Positions 1 through 8,417 of a stretch of DNA of 64,000 nt are shown in pieces. Source of the stretch: Tenggerimyces sp963762635 (GTDB lineage Bacteria; Actinomycetota; Actinomycetes; Propionibacteriales; Actinopolymorphaceae). The DNA lies in assembly GCA_963762635.1 (NCBI GenBank), contig CAVXLQ010000013.1, positions 124,001 through 188,000 on the forward strand, written 5' to 3'. A model generated the notes under the pieces. The model was not told the origin of the DNA. It ran no database searches and worked only from the letters and a program-made list of their open reading frames with translations. Made by a program: the position numbers and the translations under genes. Each line of letters opens with the position of its first letter. Position 1 is the stretch's first letter.

Positions 1-266
1 GACGCCTCCCCGTCGGTCTCTGTGCGGGGTGGCCGCGATGCTCCGTGGTCGGGTCCCAGGTCGGGTCAGACATGCGCGCTATTCAATCCCACTGTTCTCG
101 TCGTGCGGACCCGGCCGGCACGCGGGCGCGCGCCACCGGCGAGGGGCGGTCTCGAAGGTAGGGACGACTCGAACGGCTCGAAAGTTGCATGGTCTGCCCA
201 CCGAGCCGACTTCCTGCCAAGATTCGGCCAAGGGACCGGGAGCAGCGCCGCTGCCGAGGAGGCGAC
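1..266. other. Upstream region of the acyl-CoA ligase, no gene recognised
   Basis: No open frame here looks like a real protein; the long frames are antisense or out-of-frame shadows of the following gene. The only element I can support is the purine-rich GAGGAGG at 256-262, four bases before the ATG at 267. I see no convincing -35/-10 pair. Confidence 0.5.
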
Positions 267-1922
267 ATGTTGAGCACGATGCAGGACTTCCCGCTCACTC
301 TCAGCCGGGTGGTCAAGCACGGGATGACCGTCCACGGCCGTACGGGCCAGGTCACGACGCTGACCGGCGACGGCGTCACCGTCCGGCGTGCCTCGTTCGC
401 CGAGGTCGGCCGCCGCGCCGCCCAGCTGGCCCACGCGCTGCGGAGCCTCGGCGTCGACGGCGACCAGCGGGTCGGCACGTTCATGTGGAACAACCAGGAG
501 CACCTCGAGGCGTACCTCGCCATCCCCGCCATGGGCGCGGTCCTGCATCCGCTGAACATCCGGCTCCCCGGCCCCCAGATCTGCTTCACCGCCAACCACG
601 CCGGCGACGAGATCCTGCTGGTCGACGCGACGCTGTTCCAGCCGTTCTCCGCGATGCTGCCCTATCTGCCGAAGGTCAAGCACGTGATCGTCGTCGGCGA
701 CTTCGACCTGTCCAGCGTGGATGCGCAGGGCAAGGAGCTGCACGCGTACGCCGACCTGCTCGAGGGCCAGCCCGAGACGTTCGACTGGCCCGAGTTGGAC
801 GAGCACTCCGCGGCCGCGATGTGTTACACGTCCGGGACGACCGGTGACCCGAAGGGTGTCGTCTACTCCCACCGCTCGGTGCTGCTGCACTGCCTGGGCA
901 TCGCGCTCGGCGACGCGATCGCGATGGGGTCGTCGGACACGTTCCTGCCGGTGGTGCCGATGTTCCACGTCCTGGCCTGGGGACTGCCGCACGCGGCGTT
1001 CTTCCTCGGCGCTTCGATGGTGATGCCGGACCGGTTCCTGCAGCCGGAGCCGCTGGTGAAGCTCGTTCAGGCCGAGAAGGTGACGCTCGCCGGTGCCGTC
1101 CCGTCGGTGTGGGGCGGGGTCCTGCAGTACCTCGACGCGCACGACGAGGCCGACTGGTCCAGCATGCGCGACGTGATCGTCGGCGGCTCGGCCTGCCCGC
1201 GGTCGCTGATGGAGGGCTTCGAACGGCACGGTGTCCGCATCCTGCACGCCTGGGGCATGACCGAGATGTCGCCGGTCGGCACGGTCGCGCGGCCGCCGGA
1301 GGGCGTGACCGGTGAGGACGCGTGGCGCTACCGGCTGACGCAGGGCCGGCTGGTGTCGTTCGTCGACGGCCGGATCGTGACGCCGGAGGGCGAGGTCGCG
1401 CCGTGGGACGGCGAGACCGTGGGTGAGCTCGAGGTCCGCGGACCGTGGGTCACCAGCTCGTACTTCGGCGTCGAGGACCCGGATCGCTTCCACGACGGCT
1501 GGTTCCGTACGGGTGACGTCGGGCACCTCGACCAGGACGGCTTCCTCACACTGACCGACCGCGCGAAGGACGTGATCAAGTCCGGCGGCGAGTGGATCTC
1601 GTCGGTGGAGCTGGAGAACCAGCTGATGGGTCACCCGGCCGTCGCCGAGGCGTCGGTGGTCGGCGTACCGGACGAGAAGTGGGGCGAGCGCCCGTTCGCG
1701 ACCGTGGTCGTCCACGAGGGTCAGTCGGCGACGCCGGAGGAGCTGCGCGACTTCCTCTCCCAGTCCGGCAAGATCGCCCGCTGGCAGCTGCCCGAGCGCT
1801 GGTCGTTCATCGAGGCGGTGCCGAAGACGAGCGTGGGCAAGTTCGACAAGAAGGTGATCCGGCAGCAGTACTCCGAGGGCGCTTACGACGTGAAGACGCT
1901 GGACTCCCCGCCAAAGGAGTAG
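267..1922 (+). CDS. Long-chain fatty-acid--CoA ligase (AMP-forming)
   Basis: This 551-residue protein belongs to the ANL adenylating superfamily and should activate a fatty or aryl acid through an acyl-AMP to its CoA thioester in the cytoplasm. The P-loop YTSGTTGDPKGVVYSH lies near residues 187-202, HAWGMTEMSP near 327-336, DGWFRTGDVG near 410, the hinge region with KDVIKSGGEWIS near 434-445, and the C-terminal PKTSVGKFDKK with the catalytic lysine near 521-526, so all core motifs are present and length is normal. I chose the ATG at 267 because GAGGAGG precedes it and the homologous N-terminus starts there. Its stop abuts the stop of the convergent SDR gene. Chain length of the substrate cannot be told from sequence. 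Confidence 0.93.
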   Translation: MLSTMQDFPLTLSRVVKHGMTVHGRTGQVTTLTGDGVTVRRASFAEVGRRAAQLAHALRSLGVDGDQRVGTFMWNNQEHLEAYLAIPAMGAVLHPLNIRLPGPQICFTANHAGDEILLVDATLFQPFSAMLPYLPKVKHVIVVGDFDLSSVDAQGKELHAYADLLEGQPETFDWPELDEHSAAAMCYTSGTTGDPKGVVYSHRSVLLHCLGIALGDAIAMGSSDTFLPVVPMFHVLAWGLPHAAFFLGASMVMPDRFLQPEPLVKLVQAEKVTLAGAVPSVWGGVLQYLDAHDEADWSSMRDVIVGGSACPRSLMEGFERHGVRILHAWGMTEMSPVGTVARPPEGVTGEDAWRYRLTQGRLVSFVDGRIVTPEGEVAPWDGETVGELEVRGPWVTSSYFGVEDPDRFHDGWFRTGDVGHLDQDGFLTLTDRAKDVIKSGGEWISSVELENQLMGHPAVAEASVVGVPDEKWGERPFATVVVHEGQSATPEELRDFLSQSGKIARWQLPERWSFIEAVPKTSVGKFDKKVIRQQYSEGAYDVKTLDSPPKE

Positions 1923-2480
1923 TCACCAGGGGATCCGGCCGGACTCGTCGAAGAAGCCGCCGCTGGGCCCGTCATCGGGAAGCGTCGCGTACCGGTGCAC
2001 GACCGCGGCGGCGAGCGCCGGGGAGCGGGTCGCGTCGGGTGACATGTCGGTGGCCGTGTACCCGGGATTGACGGCGTTGATCTTGACCTGGGTGTCGCGG
2101 AGCTCGACCGCGAACGCGACGGTGATCGCGTTCAGGGCGGACTTCGAGGTGTTGTACGACAGGCCGTTCCACTCGGCGCGCCAGCCCGGGCTCGGCGGTC
2201 CCTCCTCGGGGGCGACCGCGGCGTTGTTGACCAGGACGTCGAGCTGCCCGTAGCGGGTCGCGATGGCGTCGGCCGCCGCCTTGATGCCGGCGGGATCGGT
2301 GACGTCGCAGCGGACCGAGGTGACGTCGAGCCCCTCGGCGAGCAGGGTCGCTTCCGCGTGCTCACCGCGCCCCTCGTCGCGAGCGCCGATCACCACGGTG
2401 TGGCCGGACTGGGCGAGCTGCCGCGCTATCTCGAGCCCGATTCCTCTGTTGCCGCCGGTGACCAATGCGACGTTCGTCAT
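1923..2480 (-). CDS. SDR-family oxidoreductase with an internal in-frame deletion
   Basis: This 185-residue protein starts with the Rossmann motif TGGNRGIG (residues 8-15), has NNAA at 85-88 and the catalytic pair YNTSK at 109-113, then PGYTATDM, all classical short-chain dehydrogenase features. Classical SDRs are about 230-250 residues, with roughly 60-70 residues between NNAG and the YxxxK motif. Here there are only 20, so the helix carrying the structural Asn and the strand carrying the catalytic Ser are missing. The frame stays open, so this is a clean in-frame loss rather than a frameshift. It probably cannot catalyse the normal reaction, though NADP binding could persist. It begins 4 nt after the phosphoribosyltransferase stop and is probably co-transcribed with it. 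Confidence 0.85.
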   Translation of the reverse strand: MTNVALVTGGNRGIGLEIARQLAQSGHTVVIGARDEGRGEHAEATLLAEGLDVTSVRCDVTDPAGIKAAADAIATRYGQLDVLVNNAAVAPEEGPPSPGWRAEWNGLSYNTSKSALNAITVAFAVELRDTQVKINAVNPGYTATDMSPDATRSPALAAAVVHRYATLPDDGPSGGFFDESGRIPW

Positions 2481-2484
2481 GCCC

Positions 2485-3138
2485 CTATTCTTTCGGGGCC
2501 TTCCGCGCGAGGAGGGTACGGACCTCGTCGTCGGTCGTCGGGCTGAAGTCGTCGTACCAGCGGCCAACGGCGTCGAACGGGTCCGGCATCAGCGGGCAGA
2601 TGACCTCGTCGGCCAGCTTCGCGCAGGCGGCGAGCGCCTCGCGCGGGGAGACCGGTACGGCGAGGACGAGTCTCGACGGGCGGAGCTGGCGTACGGCGGC
2701 GAGGCCCGCGCGGGCCGTCGCTCCTGTGGCCAGGCCGTCGTCGACGAGGATCGCGACCCTGTCACGTACGTCCAGCGGCGGGCGGTCGCCTCGGTACGCG
2801 TGCTCGCGGCGGACCAGCTCGGCGGACTCCTCGACCACGACGGCGTCGACGTCGTCGGGGTCCACGCGCACCCTCTTGAGGACGTCCTCGTTCAGCACCC
2901 GGACGCCGCCCGCGGCGACCGCGCCCATCGCGAGCTCGCGGTGCCAGGGCACGCCCAGCTTCCGTACGCAGAAGACGTCCAGCGCGACGTCGAGCTCGTC
3001 GGCGACGGCGTACGCCACCGGCACTCCGCCGCGCGGGAGCCCCAGGACGGTCACGTCGGGGCGGCCGGCGTACGCCCGCAGCGACCCGGCGAGCGTCCTG
3101 CCCGCCTCGAACCGATCCGCATAGCCACGTACCGTCAT
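2485..3138 (-). CDS. Phosphoribosyltransferase-domain protein
   Basis: This 217-residue cytoplasmic protein has the type I phosphoribosyltransferase fold. The PRPP-binding loop VAILVDDGLATGATA lies at residues 128-142, and VLGLPRGGVPVA at 31-42 matches the family of stand-alone actinobacterial PRTases of unknown substrate. Length fits that family. It is the first gene of a two-gene minus-strand unit with the SDR gene (4 nt apart) and is divergent from the tRNA-Ser promoter. The base or dye substrate is not predictable; several relatives are only annotated by domain. Confidence 0.88.
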   Translation of the reverse strand: MTVRGYADRFEAGRTLAGSLRAYAGRPDVTVLGLPRGGVPVAYAVADELDVALDVFCVRKLGVPWHRELAMGAVAAGGVRVLNEDVLKRVRVDPDDVDAVVVEESAELVRREHAYRGDRPPLDVRDRVAILVDDGLATGATARAGLAAVRQLRPSRLVLAVPVSPREALAACAKLADEVICPLMPDPFDAVGRWYDDFSPTTDDEVRTLLARKAPKE

Positions 3139-3198
3139 CGCCGATCCCCAGGTAGGCCGACAATTCGCCCCTGGGTGGCACGCTACTCCGAATGCGCT

Positions 3199-3228
3199 TT
3201 GCCGCGCCCTAGCACGGCCCGCTACCCT
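3199..3228 (+). promoter_or_regulatory. Promoter of tRNA-Ser
   Basis: TTGCCG (3199-3204) and TACCCT (3223-3228) are separated by 18 bases and would start transcription near 3235, about ten bases before the mature tRNA. The match to actinobacterial housekeeping promoters is good but the start site is inferred. Confidence 0.55.
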
Positions 3229-3245
3229 GATCCCGCATCAAAGGA

Positions 3246-3336
3246 GGAGGCGTCGCCTAGTCCGGTCTATGGCGCCCGCCTGCTAAGCGGGTTGAGGGTT
3301 TATCCCCTCTCGCGGGTTCAAATCCCGCCGCCTCCG
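3246..3336 (+). tRNA. tRNA-Ser (anticodon GCU)
   Basis: A complete cloverleaf of 91 nt can be folded by eye. The acceptor arms GGAGGCG (3246-3252) and CGCCTCC (3329-3335) pair perfectly, with discriminator G at 3336. The anticodon stem CCCGC/GCGGG flanks the loop CTGCTAA with anticodon GCT at 3282-3284. The T arm is GCGGG-TTCAAAT-CCCGC, and a long variable arm (about 3292-3311) is what serine tRNAs have. It reads AGC/AGU codons. The 3' CCA is not encoded. Confidence 0.97.
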
Positions 3337-3350
3337 CCCCGTTTCGGGAG

Positions 3351-3375
3351 CCCTGTCCGTGTCTCGCGGACAGGG
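3351..3375 (+). terminator. Terminator hairpin after tRNA-Ser
   Basis: CCCTGTCCG (3351-3359) and CGGACAGGG (3367-3375) form a 9-bp perfect stem with a 7-nt loop, 15 nt past the tRNA. There is no U tract, as is common in high-GC actinomycetes. Confidence 0.65.
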
Positions 3376-3417
3376 GCACGGCCGCCACCGGCAGTAATCG
3401 GTCCAATCGAGCCGCTC

Positions 3418-3434
3418 ACTGGTGTATATCCAGT
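3418..3434. promoter_or_regulatory. Inverted repeat upstream of the permease
   Basis: ACTGG (3418-3422) and CCAGT (3430-3434) flank the AT-rich centre TGTATAT, 34 nt before the permease start. This could be the operator or part of the promoter of the permease/hydrolase unit. The arms are short, so confidence is low. Confidence 0.3.
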
Positions 3435-3467
3435 CTGACGGCTCGCAGGGTCTTACCGGAGGTTGCC

Positions 3468-4919
3468 ATGGCAGCGACGGATCTCCCGCCGAGCTCGACG
3501 GCCACGCGCGTCGAGCAGAACGGCATCAACGTCATCGCCGAGTCCGAACGCAAGGGCTCACCGCGCGATCTGTTCTGGCCGTGGTGCGCCGCGAACATCT
3601 CCGTGCTCGCGATCTCGTACGGCTCGTTCCTGTTCGGCTTCGGCATCAGCGTCTGGCAGGCCCTGATCGCCGGGGTGCTCGGCACCGTTCTGTCGTTCCT
3701 GCTCGTCGGCCTCGTCTCGCTCGCCGGCAAGCGCGGCTCGGCGCCGACGATGGTGCTGTCGCGCGCCGCGTTCGGCGTCCGGGGGAACGCGCTGCCCGGA
3801 GTGGTCTCCTACCTGCTGCTCGTCGGCTGGGAGACCGTTCTCGTCACGCTCGCGACGCTGGCGACGGCGACCGTCTTCGACCGGCTCGGCTGGTCGGCGG
3901 GAGCGGCGACGAAGATCGTCGCGTTCCTCGTCGTCGCCGCGATCGTCGTGGTCGCCGGCTGCTTGGGCTTCGACGCGATCATGCGGCTGCAGACGTGGCT
4001 GACGATCGCGCTGGCGTTCTTCACGCTCGGGTACATCGTGCTGTCCGTCGGGAGCATCGACTGGAACGCGGTGATGACAGCGCCCTCCGGCTCTCCGACC
4101 GCGGTGATCGGCGCTCTCGTGCTGGCGGCGACCGCGCTCGGGCTCGGCTGGGTCAACGCCGGCGCGGACTACTCGCGCTACCTGCCGCGGCGTGCGAGCG
4201 CTGGCGGGGTTGTCGCGTGGACGACGTTCGGCGCCTCGGTCGCTCCGGTGATCCTGATCGGGTACGGGCTGCTGCTCGCGGCGAGTGACGACACGTTGAG
4301 CGCGGAGATCGGGACGGACCCGATCGGCGCGCTGACCAGTGTGCTGCCGACGTGGTACCTGGTGCCGTTCATGCTGGTCGCGGTGTTCGGGCTCGTCGCC
4401 GGCGCGGTGCTGGACATCTACTCGTCCGGCCTGACGCTGCTCACGTTGGGCGTACGGATGGCGCGCTGGAAGGCGGCGCTGATCGACGGCGTGATCATGG
4501 TGATCGGGACGATCTGGCTGGTGTTCTTCGCCACGGACATCCTGGGGCCGTTCCAGGGCTTCCTGATCACGCTGGGCGTGCCGATCGCGGCTTGGTGCGG
4601 GGTGTTCCTGGCCGACCTGGCGTTGCGGCGGGAGTCGTACGCGGAGGCCGACCTCTACACGTCGCGTGGTCGGTACGGCTCGGTCGGCTGGTCGGCGGTG
4701 ATCGCGATGGTGGTCGCTTCGGTGGTCGGGTTCGGGATGGTGGTGAACTCGACCTTGACCTGGCAGGGGTACTTCCTGGAACCGTTCGGGTTGGGGCCCA
4801 AGGTCGACGGGCCGTGGTCGTACGCGAACCTCGGCGTGCTGGCGGCACTGGTTCTGGGGTTCGTGGTGCAGTTCGTGTTCGCTCGCGGGCGGGTTCGCGC
4901 GCAGGAGTTGGAGGGGTAG
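3468..4919 (+). CDS. NCS1-family purine/cytosine permease
   Basis: This 483-residue integral membrane protein has about twelve hydrophobic segments and the NCS1 signature at its first helices (FWPWCAANISVLAISYGSF), followed by the helix with WVNAGADYSRYLP near residues 225-237, typical of cytosine/purine/allantoin permeases. Members import nucleobases, hydantoins or related heterocycles by cation symport. The start is supported by GGAGG 5 nt upstream. It is followed after 3 nt by the serine hydrolase gene, so the pair is likely one operon. The substrate is not decidable from sequence; a heterocycle that the hydrolase opens is a possible but untested link. Confidence 0.9.
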   Translation: MAATDLPPSSTATRVEQNGINVIAESERKGSPRDLFWPWCAANISVLAISYGSFLFGFGISVWQALIAGVLGTVLSFLLVGLVSLAGKRGSAPTMVLSRAAFGVRGNALPGVVSYLLLVGWETVLVTLATLATATVFDRLGWSAGAATKIVAFLVVAAIVVVAGCLGFDAIMRLQTWLTIALAFFTLGYIVLSVGSIDWNAVMTAPSGSPTAVIGALVLAATALGLGWVNAGADYSRYLPRRASAGGVVAWTTFGASVAPVILIGYGLLLAASDDTLSAEIGTDPIGALTSVLPTWYLVPFMLVAVFGLVAGAVLDIYSSGLTLLTLGVRMARWKAALIDGVIMVIGTIWLVFFATDILGPFQGFLITLGVPIAAWCGVFLADLALRRESYAEADLYTSRGRYGSVGWSAVIAMVVASVVGFGMVVNSTLTWQGYFLEPFGLGPKVDGPWSYANLGVLAALVLGFVVQFVFARGRVRAQELEG

Positions 4920-4922
4920 CGG

Positions 4923-6308
4923 ATGGCGCTCGCCGAGGCGAAGCAGTGGTTGGACTCCGAGCTGGCGACTCTGGCGGCGCGGTACGACGTACCGGGTGTT
5001 GCCGTCGGGGTGCTCGTCGGTGACGAGGTGGTCGAGGCCGCGGCCGGTGTGCTGAGCCTGAACACAGGGGTGGAGGCGACTCCGGAGTCGGTGTTCCAGG
5101 TCGGGTCGATCACGAAGATCTGGACGACAACGTTGGTGATGCAGCTGGTCGACGAGGGTTTGCTCTCGCTCGACGAGCCGGTCCGGTCGGTGCTGCCGGC
5201 ATTCGCTGTCGTCTCCGAGAGCGCGAGTACGTCGATAACGCCTCGGCAGCTGCTCGACCACACGGCCGGCTTCGAGGGCGATATCTTCACCGAGACGAAC
5301 AAGGGGACCGACGCTGTCGAGCTGTTCGTCGACAAGGTGCTGCCGGACGTGCCGCAGCTGTTCCCGGTGGGCTCGATGTTCTCGTACAACAACGCGGGCT
5401 ACTCGGTGCTCGGGCGGATCGTCGAGGTGCTGCGCGGGAAGCCGTACGCGCAGGCGCTTCGCGACCACCTGATCGAGCCGCTCGGGCTGACGCAGATCGC
5501 GACGCTGCCCGAGGAGGCCTTGCTGTTCCGTGCCGCAGTCGGGCACTTCAAGCCCGAGCCGACGGCGAAGCTCGCGGCCGCCCCGGTGTGGAACCTGCCG
5601 TACACGACGGCGCCTGCCGGCTCGATGCTCGCGATGTCGCCGCGGAGCTTGCTGGCGTTCGCTCGGATGCATCTGCGCGGTGGTCTGGCCGCGGACGGCA
5701 CGCGGGTGTTGTCGGAGGCGAGCGCGCGGGCGATGCGGGAGGTGCAGCTGCCGATTCCCAACACGTCGCCGGTGCAGGGGCAGGGGTTGGGCTGGCGGAT
5801 CACCGAGATGTCCGGCGGGCTCGTGGTGCATCACGACGGGAACACGATCGGGCAGAGCGCGTTCCTCCGGCTCGTGCCGTCGGCGAACGCGGCTGTCTGT
5901 GTGCTGACCAACACCGATGTGGCGGCGCTCATCTTCCACGAGCTCGGTGGGCGGCTGCTGCAGGAGGTCGCGGGGGTGACGCTCCCTCCGCTCGACTCGC
6001 CGCCTTCCTCTCCGGTCGAGGTGGAGCCGCAGCGGTACGTGGGGCGCTACGAGGCGCGGGTCGCGTCGTACGAGGTGGGCGCGGACGCCGATGGCACGCT
6101 GTGGTTCAGCCAACGTCCGCTGGGCGAGCTCGCTGCTCTGTTCACGGGTGAGCCGGAGCAGTACCGGTTGGCGACGGCGGACGGCGTTCGGTTCGTGACG
6201 GTGGAGCCGGTCGAGGGGCAACACCAGTCGATCGCGTTCTCTGGCGACGACGGTGCGGGGCGGGCGACGTTCCTGCACACCGGGCGGGCGGTGGCTCGGG
6301 TCAGCTGA
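4923..6308 (+). CDS. Beta-lactamase-family serine hydrolase (class C / esterase fold)
   Basis: This 461-residue protein has the penicillin-recognising serine hydrolase motifs: SITK (S62, K65) for the nucleophile and general base, SYNNAG near residue 155 for the YxN motif, and HHDGN near 302-306 in place of KTG. That combination is usual in class C-like esterases, DD-peptidases and D-aminopeptidases. There is no signal peptide, so it is probably cytoplasmic, which argues against a classical beta-lactamase. A C-terminal beta domain (about residues 360-460) follows the catalytic domain. It lies 3 nt after the permease gene, and its 3' end overlaps the convergent polyprenyl synthase by 8 nt. Confidence 0.88.
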   Translation: MALAEAKQWLDSELATLAARYDVPGVAVGVLVGDEVVEAAAGVLSLNTGVEATPESVFQVGSITKIWTTTLVMQLVDEGLLSLDEPVRSVLPAFAVVSESASTSITPRQLLDHTAGFEGDIFTETNKGTDAVELFVDKVLPDVPQLFPVGSMFSYNNAGYSVLGRIVEVLRGKPYAQALRDHLIEPLGLTQIATLPEEALLFRAAVGHFKPEPTAKLAAAPVWNLPYTTAPAGSMLAMSPRSLLAFARMHLRGGLAADGTRVLSEASARAMREVQLPIPNTSPVQGQGLGWRITEMSGGLVVHHDGNTIGQSAFLRLVPSANAAVCVLTNTDVAALIFHELGGRLLQEVAGVTLPPLDSPPSSPVEVEPQRYVGRYEARVASYEVGADADGTLWFSQRPLGELAALFTGEPEQYRLATADGVRFVTVEPVEGQHQSIAFSGDDGAGRATFLHTGRAVARVS

Positions 6309-7269
6309 TCGCGACGTAGTCGGCGAGTGCTTCGAGGGCTGCTCTCGCTGTGATCGGCAGGGTGTCTTCGAGCTGGTCTTTGGCGAGCTCGCCGTACTGG
6401 GTGAGGTCGAGTCTGGCTTGGATGAGGCCGCCTTCGGCGACGCGTTCCAGTGCTTCGTCGAGTTGGTCCGGCTTGATGGATCCTTCGGCGAGCCATGGGT
6501 GTTTCTCGGCGGCGTAGAGGATCGGCAGCGTGCGTACGCCTTGGCTGAGGTCGGAGCCTCTTGGCTTGCCCGTTCCGCCCGGTGGGGGTGCGATGTCGTG
6601 GATGTCGTCGCGGATCTGGAACGCCATCCCCAGCGCGTGTCCGTACCTCGCGAGCGCCCTTGTCGACGTGCGGTCGGCGTTGGCGACGGTGGCGCCGAGC
6701 CAGACGGAGAACTCCAGCAGCGATGCGGTCTTGTCGGCGATGACCTGGAGGTAGTGGTCTTTGGCGTGCGTGCCCGGGGCGGGGCCGACGAGCTCGGCGG
6801 TCTGGCCTTGGATCAGCCGGTGGAGGGTGTGCGCCTGCCGCTGGACGATGGCGAGGTCGCCCAGGCTGGCGCAGAGCTCGGTGGCGCAGGAGAGGAACCA
6901 GTCGCTGACGAGCACGGCCCGCCGGTTGCCCACCGCGGCATTGACCGACGGCTCGAACCTTCGCTGCGTCGAGGCGTCGATCACGTCGTCCTGCACCAGC
7001 GTGGCCACGTGCGCCAGCTCGACCATCGTCGCCGCAACAGTGGCGTCGTGCCCGGTGGGTGTGCCGAATTCCGAACCCAGCAAGGTCAAAAGGGGCCGGA
7101 TCCGCTTCCCGCCTCCGCCGACGAGGGGCCGAACGTCCACCAGCTCGCGGCCGGGGAAGGCGGCAGCAACGTCATGCAGCCTCACCTCCACCGCCTCGAG
7201 CCCAGCCGCCAACCGCTCCCCAAGCTCGTCGGCGACGTGCAGCTCCGCAAGAACACCCATGCCGCCCAC
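6301..7269 (-). CDS. Polyprenyl diphosphate synthase (trans-isoprenyl)
   Basis: This 322-residue enzyme of the trans-isoprenyl diphosphate synthase family should extend an allylic diphosphate with IPP units, for example to make the menaquinone side chain. The substrate motif GGGKRIRP is at about 52-59, the first aspartate-rich motif DDVID at 94-98 and the second, DDIHD, follows QIR near 217-221; all catalytic aspartates are present. Chain length cannot be read off reliably. The gene is alone on its strand, and the palindromic repeat pair lies directly upstream, where its promoter should be. The start is taken at the first ATG; an ATG three codons later is equally possible. Confidence 0.92.
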   Translation of the reverse strand: MGGMGVLAELHVADELGERLAAGLEAVEVRLHDVAAAFPGRELVDVRPLVGGGGKRIRPLLTLLGSEFGTPTGHDATVAATMVELAHVATLVQDDVIDASTQRRFEPSVNAAVGNRRAVLVSDWFLSCATELCASLGDLAIVQRQAHTLHRLIQGQTAELVGPAPGTHAKDHYLQVIADKTASLLEFSVWLGATVANADRTSTRALARYGHALGMAFQIRDDIHDIAPPPGGTGKPRGSDLSQGVRTLPILYAAEKHPWLAEGSIKPDQLDEALERVAEGGLIQARLDLTQYGELAKDQLEDTLPITARAALEALADYVAIS

Positions 7270-7344
7270 CCTGCAACCCGGCGAGCCCGGGCGAATCCGT
7301 CCCCAGGCGACACCGCGCTTACGTCACTGGACGTAGGAGCCCGG

Positions 7345-7394
7345 GAGTTGTTGGAGAGATCTCGGTCTAGAGGTCGTGATTTGTCTAACAACTC
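7345..7394. repeat. Palindromic element, copy 1 (50 nt)
   Basis: The element begins GAGTTGTTGGA and ends TCTAACAACTC, so the ends are inverted repeats with one mismatch. An inner imperfect stem (about 7359-7366 with 7375-7382) flanks a purine-rich loop. It matches the second copy at 42 of 50 positions and lies in the leader region of the polyprenyl synthase. Confidence 0.8.
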
Positions 7395-7460
7395 CGCGTG
7401 GCCATGCCTGGTGTGGCTGGGGAGGGGTGGGTATGTGTGGCCGGTGGTGGCGCGTCGAGC

Positions 7461-7510
7461 GAGTTGTTGGACAGATGTCGGGATAGAGGCCGAGATTCGT
7501 CCAACAACTC
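7461..7510. repeat. Palindromic element, copy 2 (50 nt)
   Basis: The outer arms GAGTTGTTGGAC and GTCCAACAACTC are a perfect 12-bp inverted repeat, and an inner stem surrounds the loop GATAGAGG. It has the same length and design as copy 1, separated from it by 66 bp. It may be a REP/MITE-like unit, a terminator for the upstream LLM gene or an operator; the sequence alone does not say. Confidence 0.8.
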
Positions 7511-7547
7511 GCACGTCCGTTCGGAGCCTGGTCCGGCCACTTGGTGG

Positions 7548-8366
7548 TCAGAGCTTGGCCAGCTCGGGGGCGGCGGCGACCAGGGTGTCCACTCCGGCGG
7601 GGGTCCAGGCTCCCATGGTGATGACGGTCATGTGGGTGATGCCCAGCTCGGCGGCTACTCCGCAGCGGTCGACGAAGCTCTGGACCGACTCGCCGACCTC
7701 CAGGCGGGTCGACAGCGTCTTGTCGATCGCGTCGAACGGGCGGCCCAGCCGTTCGCAGTGACCGGCCAGCACCTCGAGCTTCTTGCGTACGGTCTCGCCA
7801 CCGTCCGGGATGTCCGGCAGGTTGCAGGCCTGGGCGTACTCCGCGACCATCCGCAGCGTCTTCTTCTCACCCATCCCGGCGATCAGCAGCGGCGGGTGCG
7901 GATCGGACACCGGCAACGGGCTGGCCGACTTCCACATCGACAGCGCCGTCTGGACCGTCGACTCCAGGTACTCGAAGCGCTCCGCGGTCGGGGGGAACGG
8001 CAGGCCCATCTCCGCGGCCTCGCCCTCCGCGTGACCGGTCCCCACACCCAGCCACGCGCGACCACCCGACAACACATCCAGCGTCGTCACCGCCTTCACC
8101 AGCAACGACGAGGGCCGGAACGTCACTCCGGTCACCATCGTTCCCAGCCGCACGCGGGAGGTCTTCGCCGCCAGGAAGCCCAACGTCGTGTACGCCTCCA
8201 GCATCTCCGTGTCCCCGGCCGGCGCGAACGGATCCACCTGCAACAGGTGATCCGCCACCCACACCGTGTCCAACCCGCCCTCGTCCGCACGCACGGCCAC
8301 GTCGACCAGCGCGGGGACCAGCGACCCGGACCAGGAGTAGTTCGTGATCGACAAACTGAGCTTCAT
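7548..8366 (-). CDS. LLM-class (F420-dependent type) oxidoreductase
   Basis: This 272-residue protein has the luciferase-like monooxygenase TIM-barrel fold. MKLSLSITNYSW, VWVADH near residue 36-41, RVRLGTMVTG near 71-80, and VLSGGRAWLGVGTGH are typical of actinobacterial F420-dependent family members. It should use reduced F420 or flavin in the cytoplasm, with an unknown substrate. GGAGG lies just before the ATG. It is divergently transcribed from a TetR gene across 51 bp containing a shared palindrome, so it is probably the TetR target. Confidence 0.88.
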   Translation of the reverse strand: MKLSLSITNYSWSGSLVPALVDVAVRADEGGLDTVWVADHLLQVDPFAPAGDTEMLEAYTTLGFLAAKTSRVRLGTMVTGVTFRPSSLLVKAVTTLDVLSGGRAWLGVGTGHAEGEAAEMGLPFPPTAERFEYLESTVQTALSMWKSASPLPVSDPHPPLLIAGMGEKKTLRMVAEYAQACNLPDIPDGGETVRKKLEVLAGHCERLGRPFDAIDKTLSTRLEVGESVQSFVDRCGVAAELGITHMTVITMGAWTPAGVDTLVAAAPELAKL

Positions 8367-8381
8367 GATGTGCCTCCAAAA

Positions 8382-8411
8382 TTAGTGTGACTCTAAAATT
8401 AGTGCTAGCAT
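8382..8411. promoter_or_regulatory. Shared TetR operator and leaderless TetR promoter
   Basis: TTAGTGTGACTCTAA (8382-8396) is a near-perfect palindrome, and the decamer AAAATTAGTG occurs twice (8378-8387 and 8395-8404), 17 bp apart. TAGCAT at 8406-8411 is a plausible -10 for the TetR gene, with TTAGTG 18 bp upstream. The TetR ATG follows only 6 nt after the -10, so the transcript would be leaderless. On the other strand the same region precedes the LLM gene. Confidence 0.65.
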
Positions 8412-8417
8412 ACGAAT

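Noticed and set aside
3558..6278. A 906-codon minus-strand frame opposite the permease and hydrolase genes
   Set aside because: Its translation is low-complexity Arg/His/Gln-rich, as antisense of GC-rich coding DNA gives; the plus-strand genes have clear motifs.
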